Source: Chelativorans sp. YIM 93263
GTDB lineage: Bacteria > Pseudomonadota > Alphaproteobacteria > Rhizobiales > Rhizobiaceae
Direction of reading: 5' to 3'
DNA length: 64,000 bases
Assembly: GCF_028767125.1 (NCBI RefSeq)
Contig: NZ_JAKCWP010000008.1
Location: 138,955-202,954, forward strand
Shown: piece by piece, positions 38,692-47,969 of the stretch
How positions within the stretch are numbered: position 1 is the first letter of the stretch
How the letters are laid out: every line of letters starts with the position of its first letter
Notes under the pieces: model-generated
What the model was told of the DNA's origin: nothing
The model's input: the letters and a program-made list of their open reading frames with translations, nothing else
Databases searched by the model: none
Translations under genes and position numbers: made by a program

Positions 38692-38855
38692 GGCCAAAAA
38701 AACGCCGAGGGCGGGGTTTACATATGAGACATATGACCTACCCTCGTATGGAGGCTGCGGAGAACTATTGGCGCGGCCCTTTCGTCGGTGCGGTCGGAGT
38801 CCGGAAAGAACGTGTCCCGCACCAGAATGCCCACGCAGAATATTGAGAGCGCCAT

Positions 38856-39314
38856 ATGAGCCAGGCCAAGACGGGAGATGTCGTCCGCGTCCATTACAAG
38901 GGAAAGCTGGAGGACGGCACCGAGTTCGATTCCTCCGAAGGTCGTGACCCGCTGGAGTTTCAACTTGGCGGCGGCCAGATTATCCCCGGGCTTGAAAAGC
39001 GCGTTGAAGGGATGGAGACCGGTGAAAAATCGACCGTGACCATCCCCGCTGACGAAGCCTATGGAGACCGCGACGAGCGGCAGGTCCAGACGGTGCCGCG
39101 CGACGCTTTCCCCGAAGATCTCGATCTGAAGGTCGGTGCCAGCCTGCAGGCGACCACTCAGGATGGACGTCAGATTCCGCTTACCGTTGTCGAAGTCGCC
39201 GATAGCGAAGTGACGGTGGACGCCAACCATCCGTTGGCTGGGCGGGATCTGGTGTTCGATCTCGAACTGGTGGAAATCGTCGGCTCACAGCCCGGAGAGA
39301 AGTTCGGGCAGTAA
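38856..39314 (+). CDS. FKBP-type peptidyl-prolyl isomerase (SlyD-like)
   Basis: A 152-aa FKBP of the SlyD group, a cytoplasmic prolyl isomerase and chaperone. The FKBP part begins GDVVRVHYKGKLEDGTEFDS, then GGQIIPGLEKRVEGMETGEK; the insert-in-flap domain is PADEAYGDRDERQVQTVPRD and the domain ends with HPLAGRDLVFDLELVEI. There is no His-rich tail, so nickel delivery as in enteric SlyD is unlikely. Upstream (38721-38735) are two CATATG copies 9 nt apart. Confidence 0.93.
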   Translation: MSQAKTGDVVRVHYKGKLEDGTEFDSSEGRDPLEFQLGGGQIIPGLEKRVEGMETGEKSTVTIPADEAYGDRDERQVQTVPRDAFPEDLDLKVGASLQATTQDGRQIPLTVVEVADSEVTVDANHPLAGRDLVFDLELVEIVGSQPGEKFGQ

Positions 39315-39358
39315 AATCTGCCCGAGTTCTGGCGCGCGGGGTGCATGGTCGCGTGAGG

Positions 39359-39784
39359 CTATTGCGGCAGCGCGTCTGCTTCGTATTGCGCGGCGAATTC
39401 CGCTGACGGCGGGATAGGCTTGATCACGTCGATGAGTACACCGTTCGGATCGGCTGTGATGAAGTGGCGCTGACCGAAGTCCTCGTCGCGCAACTCCTGA
39501 AGGATAGGCAGGCCGGCTGTTTTGGCGCGTTCGTATTCCTCGTCAGGGTTTTCCACCTCGAAATTCAGGATCAAGCCCGAAATACGGCCGCGCATGGTCT
39601 CGGGCACCGTCTCATGGTTGCCCGAAAGGATCGCGAGATTGACGGTCTCGTCCTCGCTCGATTGCAGATGCACGTACCAGTGACTCTCGAAGAGCGGTTG
39701 GAAGCGGAAATGCGTGCAGTAAAAGGCGGTGGTCTTTTCCACGTCATCGGTCATGATGACGGGGTAATAGCTGGTGCATTTCAT
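39359..39784 (-). CDS. VOC-superfamily (glyoxalase-like) protein
   Basis: A 141-aa VOC protein. The N-terminus [20 protein letters not shown] leads into the first beta-alpha module ([19 protein letters not shown]), and the C-terminus holds [19 protein letters not shown] with a metal-type histidine. Substrate unknown. AAGGAGAAAACCC precedes the ATG. It is divergent from a TetR-family gene, and the gap between them has two copies of the same operator, so the TetR protein very probably controls it. Confidence 0.87.
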   Translation of the reverse strand: MKCTSYYPVIMTDDVEKTTAFYCTHFRFQPLFESHWYVHLQSSEDETVNLAILSGNHETVPETMRGRISGLILNFEVENPDEEYERAKTAGLPILQELRDEDFGQRHFITADPNGVLIDVIKPIPPSAEFAAQYEADALPQ

Positions 39785-39807
39785 GGGTTTTCTCCTTGCT
39801 GCAACTA

Positions 39808-39824
39808 ACATACAGTGTGTATGT
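39808..39824. promoter_or_regulatory. Operator 1 of the VOC/TetR pair
   Basis: ACATACA-GTG-TGTATGT, a perfect 7-bp inverted repeat, lies 24 nt upstream of the VOC start codon. A near-identical site is at 39836-39852. Confidence 0.7.
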
Positions 39825-39835
39825 TTTATTCAATA

Positions 39836-39852
39836 ACATACAGGCTGCATGT
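39836..39852. promoter_or_regulatory. Operator 2 of the VOC/TetR pair
   Basis: ACATACA-GGC-TGCATGT, with one mismatch in the right arm, ends directly before the TetR ATG at 39853. Bound repressor would block the TetR start. Confidence 0.65.
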
Positions 39853-40461
39853 ATGCAACAGGAAAGACCACGCCGCTCCAACAGGGAACGTTCGCAGGAA
39901 ACACGCGAAAAGCTGATCGAGGCCGCGCGACGGCTGTTCGTGGAAAAGACCTATGCAGAGACGGGAACCCCTGAGATCGTCAGGGCGGCCGGGTTGACGC
40001 GCGGTGCGCTTTATCACCATTTCGAGGACAAGCAAGCATTGTTCCGCGCCGTGGCGGAGCAGGAGGCGGCGGATGTGGCCGCGGAGATCGAGCTCCATGG
40101 CACAACAGAAGATCCACTTGAAGCGCTGATCGAAGGCGGGGACGCCTTTCTGGAAGCGATGGGGAGGTCCGGCCGCACCCGCCTTCTCTTGTTGGATGGG
40201 CCGGCCGTTCTCGGGCGCGCGGCGATGGACGAGATTTATGACCGTCATGGCAATCGTACGTTACGCGACGGGCTCGCAGAGGCGACGCAGGCGGGAACCA
40301 TTCGCCAGGTCCCGCTCGAACCGCTAACCTCGCTTCTTGCCGCTGCGTTTGACCGCGCGGCACTTGCCATCGAAGCCGGTGCTGATGCGGATGCCTATCG
40401 CCTCGGCCTTTCAGCGTTGATCAGGGGGCTTGCCGCAGGAGAGGGAAAGAACGTCAGTTAA
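39853..40461 (+). CDS. TetR/AcrR-family repressor
   Basis: A 202-aa TetR regulator. The DNA-binding domain (about residues 14-60) reads SQETREKLIEAARRLFVEKT and has the helix TRGALYHHFEDKQALFRAVA. The C-terminal domain (LLLLDGPAVLGRAAMDEIY) matches the AcrR/TtgR-like group. The start MQQERPRRSN directly abuts operator 2, so 19 upstream codons are rejected. Likely targets: itself and the divergent VOC gene. The last 8 nt overlap the end of the convergent HlyU-like gene. Confidence 0.9.
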   Translation: MQQERPRRSNRERSQETREKLIEAARRLFVEKTYAETGTPEIVRAAGLTRGALYHHFEDKQALFRAVAEQEAADVAAEIELHGTTEDPLEALIEGGDAFLEAMGRSGRTRLLLLDGPAVLGRAAMDEIYDRHGNRTLRDGLAEATQAGTIRQVPLEPLTSLLAAAFDRAALAIEAGADADAYRLGLSALIRGLAAGEGKNVS

Positions 40462-40741
40462 AGATCGTCTCGCCCTGCTCATCGACAATCTGCCGCCCTT
40501 TGCGAATGGCCTGCTCGGCCGCGAGATCTGCGCTTGGAAAGCGGTCGGCGCGAATGAATTTGTGTTCCTTCGTCGCGCCGTCGATTTCCTTCGAGATGAT
40601 ACCGCAGGTCTGATACTGGCCGTCCTGCGGAAAAGGCGTGGCACGGATCGTGAAGCCTTTGTGCTCGGCAGGCTCGCCGACAACTTCCGCTGTTCCGCCG
40701 CTCTTTTCTCCGCCGCCGAAAAGCTTTTTCAGAAGTGACAT
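40454..40741 (-). CDS. HlyU-family protein
   Basis: A 95-aa protein of the HlyU family (about 90-95 aa in Rhizobiales). After a basic N-terminus MSLLKKLFGGGEKSGG come the conserved EHKGFTIRATPFPQDGQYQT and FIRADRFPSADLAAEQAIRK segments. Vibrio HlyU is an ArsR-like activator and a different family; these alphaproteobacterial proteins only share the name in databases, so regulatory function is unproven. The end overlaps the end of the convergent TetR gene by 8 nt. Confidence 0.85.
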   Translation of the reverse strand: MSLLKKLFGGGEKSGGTAEVVGEPAEHKGFTIRATPFPQDGQYQTCGIISKEIDGATKEHKFIRADRFPSADLAAEQAIRKGRQIVDEQGETIFN

Positions 40742-40832
40742 TCCGCTTCTCCCTTTGTTCGCTCTTATCTAGCGCGAACGGATAATCGGGACCAGTCGCT
40801 TATGAGCTTGCAATTCCAAGCGGCGGAAGAAA

Positions 40833-41222
40833 TCAGCGGTAGCGGATGACCGGGCAGTCGCGGGTGCGGGCGAAGACAATGCTTCCGTAGTTGCGGCCCT
40901 TACGGCCGGAGACACGGAGGATCCTGTGGTTTGCCTGCGCTACACGAGCGTGGCGCAGCCCCATCCGGGAAGCTTTTCGCACTGCCTGCTGTGTCGAGCA
41001 AGAGCGCTCGTAGCGGGGCGCGTGGCGATGATACCGGCCGGAGCGGTGGCGAGGTGGACGTTGATAGCGGGGTTCATGGCCGGCATGGACCCCCGCGCGC
41101 GCACCGTTCCCGCCGAAGCTGAAGTAAATGCCATCTGCGTGAGCGCCGGCGGGGAGGGCGGTCAACGTGCCGAAGCCAATGACAGCCGAAAGAAAGACGA
41201 GCTTGATTTTATTGAACATCAT
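40833..41222 (-). CDS. Small secreted basic protein of unknown function
   Basis: A 129-aa protein with a signal peptide (residues 1-29, VFLSAVIGFGTLTALPAGAHA). The mature part is very basic and His/Arg/Tyr rich (PRYQRPPRHRSGRYHRH), followed by a compact C-terminal region bounded by two cysteines (CSTQQAVRKASRMGLRHA to FARTRDCPV) that may form a disulfide. Similar short exported proteins occur in Rhizobiales without assigned function. The start MMFNKIKL follows ACGGGAACAG; the second Met is possible too. Confidence 0.7.
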   Translation of the reverse strand: MMFNKIKLVFLSAVIGFGTLTALPAGAHADGIYFSFGGNGARAGVHAGHEPRYQRPPRHRSGRYHRHAPRYERSCSTQQAVRKASRMGLRHARVAQANHRILRVSGRKGRNYGSIVFARTRDCPVIRYR

Positions 41223-41290
41223 CTGTTCCCGTTGAGGTGGAATATGCCCACACTCGCATGGGTCACCTGAACCGGGAGCGAACCGGCCAT

Positions 41291-41707
41291 TCAGGTCTCA
41301 TTCATGTTTCGGGCAAGAATTTTCGGATCGAAACAGATGGACAGCCGGGAAATCAGGCCGTCGTCATCGATGTCGAGAAATATCCCCGCCGGGAGCTGCA
41401 GGCTCTGCTCGTGTGCTTCGGGGAAACCCTCGAGAGTGGAAAGATAGGTTCCGCGCGCGGTGAACTCCGCAGCCGCACGAACCCCGCCCGGGGTGGTCAT
41501 GATGGCAGCATCGGCGATTTGCATACGAAAATGGCGGGTGATTTCGGCCAGGCGCCAGCGGAAACTGTCGTGTCCGATCTGTCGTTCCGTGCCGGGAGAA
41601 TCATGAGCGACATCTTCCGAAAGGCAGTTCAGCATCCCCTCATGATCGCTTGCGTTGAAAGCCTGGAGAAGACGCTCGACCAGGGCGCGCGTGTCGTTCT
41701 CGTTCAT
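41291..41707 (-). CDS. SnoaL/NTF2-like protein
   Basis: A 138-aa protein with the SnoaL-like (NTF2 cone) fold: [20 protein letters not shown] then [30 protein letters not shown] and a C-terminal [18 protein letters not shown]. In SnoaL-like enzymes a buried Asp or His acts as the base; D39-type residues (VAHD) could do so here, but the substrate is unknown. The start overlaps the stop of the upstream YcgN gene (ATGA), so the two are co-translated. Confidence 0.85.
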   Translation of the reverse strand: MNENDTRALVERLLQAFNASDHEGMLNCLSEDVAHDSPGTERQIGHDSFRWRLAEITRHFRMQIADAAIMTTPGGVRAAAEFTARGTYLSTLEGFPEAHEQSLQLPAGIFLDIDDDGLISRLSICFDPKILARNMNET

Positions 41708-42147
41708 GGCTCTTCCTCCAGAATATAAGGGATATATTGCGCAGGCTCATCCAATTCATCTTCCTGAGCGGCGATGCGCCCGCGCATGGAAACTCCGGCT
41801 TCGTGCACGCTCTCAGGGCGACCGGAAACCAGCGGATGCCAGGACGGTAGGTCTTCTTCCGCTGCGACCAGGCGGTAGGCGCATGTGGCGGGAAGCCACG
41901 AGAGGTTTTGTACGTTTTGGGGCGTCAGGCGCACACAGTCGCGCACGCGATCAAGACGATGTGCATAATCGGAGCATCGGCAGGTGCCCGCATCGAAAAG
42001 GCGGCAGGCGACACTGGTCCAATGGATTTCGCCGGTGTCTTCGTCCTCGAGTTTGGCCATGCAGCATTTGCCGCAGCCATCGCAGAGCGACTCCCACTCG
42101 GCCTCGCTCATCTGCTCGAGGGACTTGGTTTTCCAGAACTGTTCCAT
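41704..42147 (-). CDS. YcgN-family cysteine-cluster protein (UPF0260)
   Basis: A 147-aa YcgN/UPF0260 protein with the conserved cysteine pattern: [41 protein letters not shown] and [11 protein letters not shown]. The Cys cluster suggests a bound metal or Fe-S site; the function is not established. The start [10 protein letters not shown] is chosen by family; 41 upstream codons would overlap the promoter of the divergent OmpA-type gene. First gene of a two-gene unit with the SnoaL-like gene. Confidence 0.92.
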   Translation of the reverse strand: MEQFWKTKSLEQMSEAEWESLCDGCGKCCMAKLEDEDTGEIHWTSVACRLFDAGTCRCSDYAHRLDRVRDCVRLTPQNVQNLSWLPATCAYRLVAAEEDLPSWHPLVSGRPESVHEAGVSMRGRIAAQEDELDEPAQYIPYILEEEP

Positions 42148-42268
42148 GGAGACGATGTGGCGCGCCGGACAGTCAAGGTCAAGCACGCCCGATCTGCTGA
42201 TACGGAACCAACAAGCGTTTCGCAGATTAGTTCCGCCGAAGGGACGCTCACCGAGGGAGCAATAGAGC

Positions 42269-44362
42269 ATGACAACTTACAACCGACTGCTGGTCGGAAC
42301 CGCGCTGTGTCTGTTTATGGCCGCGCCCAATGCTGCGCGCGCGGAGGCCGGTGGAGCCTCGGCTGCCGAGCTGATCGAGGAACCGTTCACCATTCTGGCG
42401 CAGGCGGACGATCCGGAAGGAGAGCCCGCCGCAACTGATTGCCCGGCGGGATCCGTGTTGGAAGGCGGGGAATGCGTTCCCGTAGAAGAGGAAGAGCCTA
42501 CCGCAGAGTCTCCGGGTGAGGAGACGTCTCCTGAAGAAGCGCCGCCGGCAACGGAGGAGCCTGAAGCTGAACCCGCTGAAGAGCCAGTTGACGAAGCGCC
42601 TCCCGAGGAGGAAGAAGCCGCACCTGTCGAGACAGAAGAAACCCCTCCCGCCGAGCCGGAGGAGACCCCCTCCGAACCGTCAGATACCGAGGATGCGAGC
42701 GAACCCGAAGCCGAGACACCGGCCGAAACGGAGCCTGAAGCCGAGGTCGAAACGGAGATGGATGAGCCGACTGCGGCTGACGAATCGGCCGAAGAGCCGG
42801 CCGCGGCGGAAGAGGACGCGCCTGTGGAAGCGCAGGAGGCACCTGAGAACGATCCCGTGGCGGATGGATGCCCGGCGGGTATGACCATGTCGGCCACCGA
42901 CGGTGAATGCGTTCCCGCCGAGGAGGAAACCACCGACGAACAGCCCACAGATGAAGTACCAGCCGAGGAAGAGCCCGCCCAACCCGCCCAAGACCCGGCT
43001 GAAGAAGAGCCTGCGCAGGTGGAGGACGCGGGGGAAGATGAGGCTGAGGCCGAGAGCACCGCTGACGAGCAGCCGGTCGACGAACAAGAGCCAACCGCGG
43101 AACCGGATGAATCTGCTGATGAACCGGCGGCCGACGCGCCGGTTTCCGACGAAGATACGGCGGCTGAAGAGGAATTGGACGGCGAGCCCGCCGATGACGC
43201 CACGCCGGAAGATGGCGAGCCGGTAACGGAAGACGAAGAGGGTGCTGCCGAGTCCGACGAAGCAGCGCCTGAGGCCGATTCCACCGAGGAAGGACTTCCG
43301 GAAGACACGGACGAAGAGCAGCCGGCAGACGCCGAGGAAGCGCCCGATAGCGATGAGGAGGCCCAGGAGGGGCTTCTGAATCCGGAACAGGTGCGCCAAG
43401 AGATCCGCGAGATCGTGGAGGAAGAAGGTGAAGCTATCGAGCTCGGCCAGACACCGGAAGATCAGCGGGTGCGGCGCGGGCAGTTTTACCAGCAGCGCGA
43501 GAACGCGCGGGTCGTCGAGGAATACAACGACAATCGTACGATCGTGGAAATCAACAACAACGTCTATGTTGAACACCCCGACTACGATCGCCTCGTCCTT
43601 CAGGACGACCACGTCTACTATGAGAGACTGCCCGGAGAGCGCGTGCGCGAGGTCATCGAGCGCCGGGACGGAACGCGTGTCATCACCATCCGTAATCGCT
43701 ATGGCGATGTGGTGCGGCGCGTACGGGTGACGCCTGACGGTCGCGAATATGTCCTCGCCTATGTTCCGGATGACCGGTTCGACTCTGTGGTGCGCTTTGA
43801 GGATCCGGCGCGCGATCTGCCGCCGTTCAGGCTGACGATTCCGGAAAGCGATTACATTCTCGAGGCGCAAGCCGTTGAAGAACCGGATCGCTATTACACA
43901 TTTCTCGATCAGCCCCCGGTTGAGCCGGTGCCGCGTCTCTATTCTCTGGAAGAGGTGCAGTATTCGGCGCGGGTGCGCGACATGATGGGGCGGATCGACC
44001 TCACCACGATCGAGTTCGAATTTGGCTCCGCCCAGATTGACGAGCGCGAAATCGCGGAACTTGAAGCGCTGGCCGATGCCATGCTGCGGCTGCTGGATGA
44101 AGACCCGGCGGAAACTTTCCTCATCGAGGGTCACACGGACGCCGTCGGGTCGGAACTTGCGAACCTGGCCTTGTCGGATCGCCGTGCGGAGTCGGTGGCG
44201 AGAGCACTGACGAATGTCTTCGGGCTGCCGCCTGAAAACCTCGTGACGCAGGGTTATGGCGAGCAGTTCCTGAAGGTCGACACGGAGGATCGCGAGCGGA
44301 GCAACCGGCGTGTGGCCATTCGGCGGATTACGCCTCTGGTCTCGCCTGTAGCAAGTCGATAA
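42269..44362 (+). CDS. OmpA-family protein with long acidic Glu/Pro/Ala-rich linker
   Basis: A 697-aa exported outer-membrane protein. Residues 1-25 are a signal peptide. Residues 50-370 are extremely acidic and low complexity (Glu, Asp, Pro, Ala, Thr), interrupted by two cysteine motifs: C58[11 protein letters not shown]69 and C201[13 protein letters not shown]214. Then come a coiled or beta-rich region ([40 protein letters not shown]) and a C-terminal OmpA peptidoglycan-binding domain (about 580-690) with [20 protein letters not shown] and [20 protein letters not shown]. The domain anchors the protein to peptidoglycan. The tract is long for an OmpA-like protein. It shares its Cys motif with the convergent neighbour. 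Confidence 0.92.
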   Translation: MTTYNRLLVGTALCLFMAAPNAARAEAGGASAAELIEEPFTILAQADDPEGEPAATDCPAGSVLEGGECVPVEEEEPTAESPGEETSPEEAPPATEEPEAEPAEEPVDEAPPEEEEAAPVETEETPPAEPEETPSEPSDTEDASEPEAETPAETEPEAEVETEMDEPTAADESAEEPAAAEEDAPVEAQEAPENDPVADGCPAGMTMSATDGECVPAEEETTDEQPTDEVPAEEEPAQPAQDPAEEEPAQVEDAGEDEAEAESTADEQPVDEQEPTAEPDESADEPAADAPVSDEDTAAEEELDGEPADDATPEDGEPVTEDEEGAAESDEAAPEADSTEEGLPEDTDEEQPADAEEAPDSDEEAQEGLLNPEQVRQEIREIVEEEGEAIELGQTPEDQRVRRGQFYQQRENARVVEEYNDNRTIVEINNNVYVEHPDYDRLVLQDDHVYYERLPGERVREVIERRDGTRVITIRNRYGDVVRRVRVTPDGREYVLAYVPDDRFDSVVRFEDPARDLPPFRLTIPESDYILEAQAVEEPDRYYTFLDQPPVEPVPRLYSLEEVQYSARVRDMMGRIDLTTIEFEFGSAQIDEREIAELEALADAMLRLLDEDPAETFLIEGHTDAVGSELANLALSDRRAESVARALTNVFGLPPENLVTQGYGEQFLKVDTEDRERSNRRVAIRRITPLVSPVASR

Positions 44363-44406
44363 CAGGCTTTCCTGCGTTCGCCCGAGACGGGGATTGCAGG
44401 TAAGAG

Positions 44407-44443
44407 CCCGGCCGGTTTCCCCTCCGCCGGTCGGGTTACTTTT
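44407..44443 (+). terminator. Terminator of the OmpA-family gene
   Basis: CCCGGCCGG and CCGGTCGGG pair (one G-T) around an 11-nt loop, followed by TTACTTTT, 44 nt after the stop codon. Confidence 0.6.
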
Positions 44444-44448
44444 GGGAC

Positions 44449-44823
44449 CTAGGTCAAGTCCAGAATGCGAGGCTCAGGCGGCTGCTGCGGCTGGAGCCCG
44501 GGCGCATCCAGCGGCGGAGGACGCTTTAACGTCGGCCGGCAACTTGGGTAGATTCCGGTAGTGCCGGGCGGACACAGGGAGCGCACGATTGGTCGGCAGT
44601 TCGGGTGCTGCCCTGCTGTCCCTGGAGGGCATTGCGGCCCTGTTTGAGGCCTGACGCATTGCCCGCCGGCGAAAACCGATCCTATGGGGCAGCGGGGACC
44701 GATGGAGCGTTCTGGCGGGTTCCCCAGCGGACCCGCTTGGGCAAAGACCGCCGCAGAGCCGGCAAGACCGAACGTGGCCGCCAAAAAAAGGACGGCGACA
44801 AGATAGCGGGCGCGGTCTGACAT
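44449..44823 (-). CDS. Small secreted protein with three CP-x-G...C repeats
   Basis: A 124-aa exported protein. Residues 1-29 form a signal peptide (MSDRARYLVAVLFLAATFGL, cleavage near VFAQ). The mature part has three repeats, CPIGSVFAGGQCV, CPPGTAGQHPNC and CPPGTTGIYPSC, each a Cys-Pro-x-Gly...Cys unit that may form a disulfide loop, then a Pro-rich tail (PPPLDAPGLQPQQPPEP). The first repeat closely matches the [12 protein letters not shown] motif of the OmpA-family protein next door, with which it converges. An ATG 10 codons upstream (44853), with AGGA at 9 nt, is a possible start. Function unknown. Confidence 0.7.
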   Translation of the reverse strand: MSDRARYLVAVLFLAATFGLAGSAAVFAQAGPLGNPPERSIGPRCPIGSVFAGGQCVRPQTGPQCPPGTAGQHPNCRPIVRSLCPPGTTGIYPSCRPTLKRPPPLDAPGLQPQQPPEPRILDLT

Positions 44824-45102
44824 TTGCGCCGACTGACCGGAAAAACATTCCATGAGACTATTTCCTGCTTTGATCGCCAATATGGGGATGCGCCGGCGCT
44901 TCTGGCAAGAGCTTAAAAAATGCGCGTGCAACTGCCTGAACTGGAAGAACGGAGAACGAACTCCAAAGATGCCGCAGCGTCAGGGGACCACACGCGTGCT
45001 ATTGTCTGTCACCAACGGTAGTCCCGTTTCCAATTCGTCGTTCAGTTTGCGGCGTGAAAACGGCGCTATTGAAAGGTTCTTCAGAAAAGCTGCTATGGCT
45101 CT

Positions 45103-45133
45103 TTGACAAGCGTTGAGGAATGTTAAATGCTAA
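45103..45133 (+). promoter_or_regulatory. Candidate promoter of the peptide ABC operon
   Basis: A consensus TTGACA (45103-45108) lies 63 nt before the start of the binding-protein gene at most 19 nt from TGCTAA (45128-45133). The spacing is long and the -10 is weak. The rest of 44854-45195 has no supported gene. Confidence 0.4.
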
Positions 45134-45195
45134 ACGCTCGGTGAATTCTGAAAACCAATGAAAAATGGGCCAACCGATCACTGGGAGGGCGTCGA

Positions 45196-46845
45196 ATGAA
45201 ATTTTTTAAGAGCGGTAGCGGCCGAGTTCCCGCGCGTATAGAGGCGCTGGGCGAGAAAGCCCGGAAAGGCAAGATGGATCGGCGCGAGTTCCTTGCGCTG
45301 GCGAGTGCTTTCGGTGCGACAACCGCAGGTGCCTATGCGATGGCCGGGCTCGCGGCGCCGCAGGCGGCAATGGCACAGGACCCGAAGCAGGGCGGCGTGT
45401 TGAAGGTGGCCATGTGGGTCAAAGAGCCAAAGGACCCGATGACGGCCGACTGGTCTGAAATCGCCAATGCCATGCGCCAGACGCTCGAGCCGCTGGTGAA
45501 ATACACGCGCGAGTTCACCTTCGAGGGCAAGCTGCTGGACAGCTGGGAAGTCAACGAGGACGCTACCGAGTACATTCTGCATGTCCGTCAGGGCGCGACC
45601 TGGAACAATGGCGATCCGTTCAGCGCGGATGACGTCATGTACAACCTCAATCGCTGGTGTGATCAGACGGTGGCCGGCAACTCGATGGCAACGCGCCTGT
45701 CTTCGCTGATCGATCCTGACACGGAGAAGGCACGCGAAGGGGCTATCGAAAAGGTCGACGAGTATACCGTCCGGCTTTCTCTTGAAAAACCTGACGTTTC
45801 GATCATCCCGGGCCTGGCGGATTATCCGGGCCTGCTGGTTCATCCCAGTTTCGACGAGACCGGCCGTAACTTCGTCGCCAATCCGATCGGCACGGGGCCG
45901 TTTGAACTGGTCTCCTACGAAGTCGGCGACCGTGTGGTACTGAAGCGCCGCGAGGATGGCGGCTGGTGGGGCGGCGAGGCCTATCTCGATGGCATCGAGT
46001 TCATCGATTACGGCCCCGATCCTTCCGCGATGCTGGCTATGTTCGAGGCTGGCGAGGTGCAGGGGAACTACGAGACGACGGCGGACTACGTTTCGATTCT
46101 CGATTCTCTTGGCCTTGATAGGTCCGAGGTCATGACGGCCACGACGCTGGTTGCGCGCACCAATGTCGAGAATAAGCCCTACGACGACCAGCGGGTGCGG
46201 CGGGCGTTGCAGCTTGCGGTGAATAATGAAACCGTACTGACGCTGGGCTACAACAATGCGGGCGAGGTCGCAGAGAACCACCACGTATCCCCGATTCAGC
46301 CGGACTATGCGGAAATACCGCCTTTCGAGCACGACCCCGAGGCGTCAAAGGCCCTTATGGAAGAGGCGGGCCAGATGGATTTCGAGCATACGCTCATCAC
46401 AGCGGACGAGGATTGGCACAAGAATACCGGCGATGCCATCGCTGCACAGCTTCGCAAGGCCGGTTTCAAGGTGAGCCGTGAAGTGCTTCCCGGGTCGACC
46501 TTCTGGAACGACTGGACCAAGTATCCTTATTCAATGACCAACTGGAATATGCGTCCGCTCGGCATCCAGGTGGTTGCGCTCGCCTACCGCTCTGGCCAAT
46601 CCTGGAACGAGACTGCCTATTCCAATCCAGATCTGGACGCTCTCATTGACGAGGCGCTGACGATTCCGGACTCGGAAGATCGGCAGTCGGTGATGAAAGA
46701 CATCGAGCAGCACATCCAGGATTCCGGAATCATTATCCAACCTTACTGGCGAAAGCTCTTCAACCACTCCACCCCGGAAGTGAAGAATTTCGAGATGCAT
46801 CCTACTTTCGAGATTGATCTCGCGGGGGTATGGCTGGACCAGTAA
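45196..46845 (+). CDS. ABC transporter substrate-binding protein (family 5, Tat-exported)
   Basis: A 549-aa periplasmic binding protein of the peptide/nickel/opine family (SBP_bac_5). The N-terminus has a twin-arginine signal: after about 28 residues comes [20 protein letters not shown], ending near AAMAQD, so it is probably exported folded. The mature protein has the family start [17 protein letters not shown] and the [20 protein letters not shown] segment. The substrate could be a peptide, opine or sugar and is not identifiable. First of four genes; a strong hairpin after it probably sets its expression above the permeases. Confidence 0.94.
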   Translation: MKFFKSGSGRVPARIEALGEKARKGKMDRREFLALASAFGATTAGAYAMAGLAAPQAAMAQDPKQGGVLKVAMWVKEPKDPMTADWSEIANAMRQTLEPLVKYTREFTFEGKLLDSWEVNEDATEYILHVRQGATWNNGDPFSADDVMYNLNRWCDQTVAGNSMATRLSSLIDPDTEKAREGAIEKVDEYTVRLSLEKPDVSIIPGLADYPGLLVHPSFDETGRNFVANPIGTGPFELVSYEVGDRVVLKRREDGGWWGGEAYLDGIEFIDYGPDPSAMLAMFEAGEVQGNYETTADYVSILDSLGLDRSEVMTATTLVARTNVENKPYDDQRVRRALQLAVNNETVLTLGYNNAGEVAENHHVSPIQPDYAEIPPFEHDPEASKALMEEAGQMDFEHTLITADEDWHKNTGDAIAAQLRKAGFKVSREVLPGSTFWNDWTKYPYSMTNWNMRPLGIQVVALAYRSGQSWNETAYSNPDLDALIDEALTIPDSEDRQSVMKDIEQHIQDSGIIIQPYWRKLFNHSTPEVKNFEMHPTFEIDLAGVWLDQ

Positions 46846-46853
46846 CGATTCTT

Positions 46854-46880
46854 CGGGAGAAGCCGTCCCGGCTTCTCCCG
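46854..46880 (+). promoter_or_regulatory. Intercistronic hairpin between binding protein and permease
   Basis: CGGGAGAAGCC and GGCTTCTCCCG form an 11-bp perfect stem around a 5-nt loop with no T tract. Stable hairpins here usually protect the binding-protein mRNA 3' end or partly stop transcription, so the first gene is made in excess. Confidence 0.75.
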
Positions 46881-46919
46881 CAACAAGAAAAATAAACCTC
46901 CGCGAAGAGGGGGAAGGTC

Positions 46920-47957
46920 GTGCTGAGCTTTATTTTTCGTCGCCTCGGTGTCATGGCGCTGGCGATGGCGTGCCTGTCGCTCGTGGTGTTCTTTCTGATC
47001 AACCTCGAGCCGAACCTGAAGAAGCTGGCTATCGGTCAGCTTACCCAGCGCGCGTCGGGCGCGGAGATCGAAAGCTGGTTGCAGGATAACGGCTATCGCC
47101 AGAACTTCTTCGTCCGCTACGGCCAGTGGCTCGGTGTGCTCCAAAAGCAGCCCAACATCGACCGGGAGACCGGCGAGGCGACATCTCGGTTCTCCTATTG
47201 CAACGAGCCGGCAGTGCCTCGCTATTCGGGAATCCTGCAGGGGGATTTTGGCTGTTCGACCAAGTTCAGGCAGCCGGTTACCGCGCAACTTCTGCCGGCG
47301 CTTGCCGCCACCGGCAAGCTGATGTTCTGGGTGATGGCGGTGATGGTGCCGGTGTCGCTGGTCATCGGCGTGCTTGCCGGCATGCGGGAGGGAAGCCGCA
47401 TAGACCGCGGCCTTTCGGTCGCGTCTATCACAACTACAGCCACGCCTGAATACATCTCAGGCGTTATCTTTGCCGTCGTATTCGCTTCCTGGCTCGGCTG
47501 GCTCAATGCCTCGGCGGCTTCGGCAACGAATAGCGGCATCACCTTCTACAATTTTGCGCTGCCGGTGATGACCATGGCCGTCTACGGGACCGGCTATATC
47601 GCACGTATGACGCGGGCCTCTATGGTCGAGGTCATGACCCAGCAGTATATCCGCACTGCCCGGCTCAAGGGGCTCGGATTCAATGCCGTGGTTTTGAAGC
47701 ATGCGTTACGCAACGCGCTGATCGCTCCCTTTACGGTGATCATGCTGCAGTTTCCCTGGCTGCTCACCGGTGTCGTGATCGTCGAAGTGATGTTCCGCTA
47801 TCAGGGTTTCGGCTATACGCTCGTGGAAGCAGCGGCCAACAACGACATCGACCTGCTGCTGGCCTGCTCGCTGGTTTCGGTGTTCGTGGTGCTTTCCACA
47901 CAGCTTATATCCGATATCGGCTATGCGCTGCTCAATCCGCGCATCCGAGTGCAATAG
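46920..47957 (+). CDS. ABC transporter permease (DppB-like)
   Basis: A 345-aa inner-membrane permease with six hydrophobic helices and the binding-protein-dependent transport motif (EAA loop) TARLKGLGFNAVVLKHALRN. The N-terminal helix LGVMALAMACLSLVVFFLI and the large loop after it match DppB/OppB. It starts with GTG at 46920; GAGGGGG lies 7 nt upstream and no ATG fits better. It pairs with the next permease to form the channel. Confidence 0.92.
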   Translation: MLSFIFRRLGVMALAMACLSLVVFFLINLEPNLKKLAIGQLTQRASGAEIESWLQDNGYRQNFFVRYGQWLGVLQKQPNIDRETGEATSRFSYCNEPAVPRYSGILQGDFGCSTKFRQPVTAQLLPALAATGKLMFWVMAVMVPVSLVIGVLAGMREGSRIDRGLSVASITTTATPEYISGVIFAVVFASWLGWLNASAASATNSGITFYNFALPVMTMAVYGTGYIARMTRASMVEVMTQQYIRTARLKGLGFNAVVLKHALRNALIAPFTVIMLQFPWLLTGVVIVEVMFRYQGFGYTLVEAAANNDIDLLLACSLVSVFVVLSTQLISDIGYALLNPRIRVQ

Positions 47958-47969
47958 GAGGGTCGGGCT

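Noticed and set aside
42277-43308. A 343-aa serine-rich open frame opposite the OmpA-family gene
   Set aside because: It is the mirror of the Glu/Pro/Ala-rich acidic tract; the serine runs come from reverse-complemented GAG/GAA/GCC codons. The OmpA domain proves the plus-strand frame.
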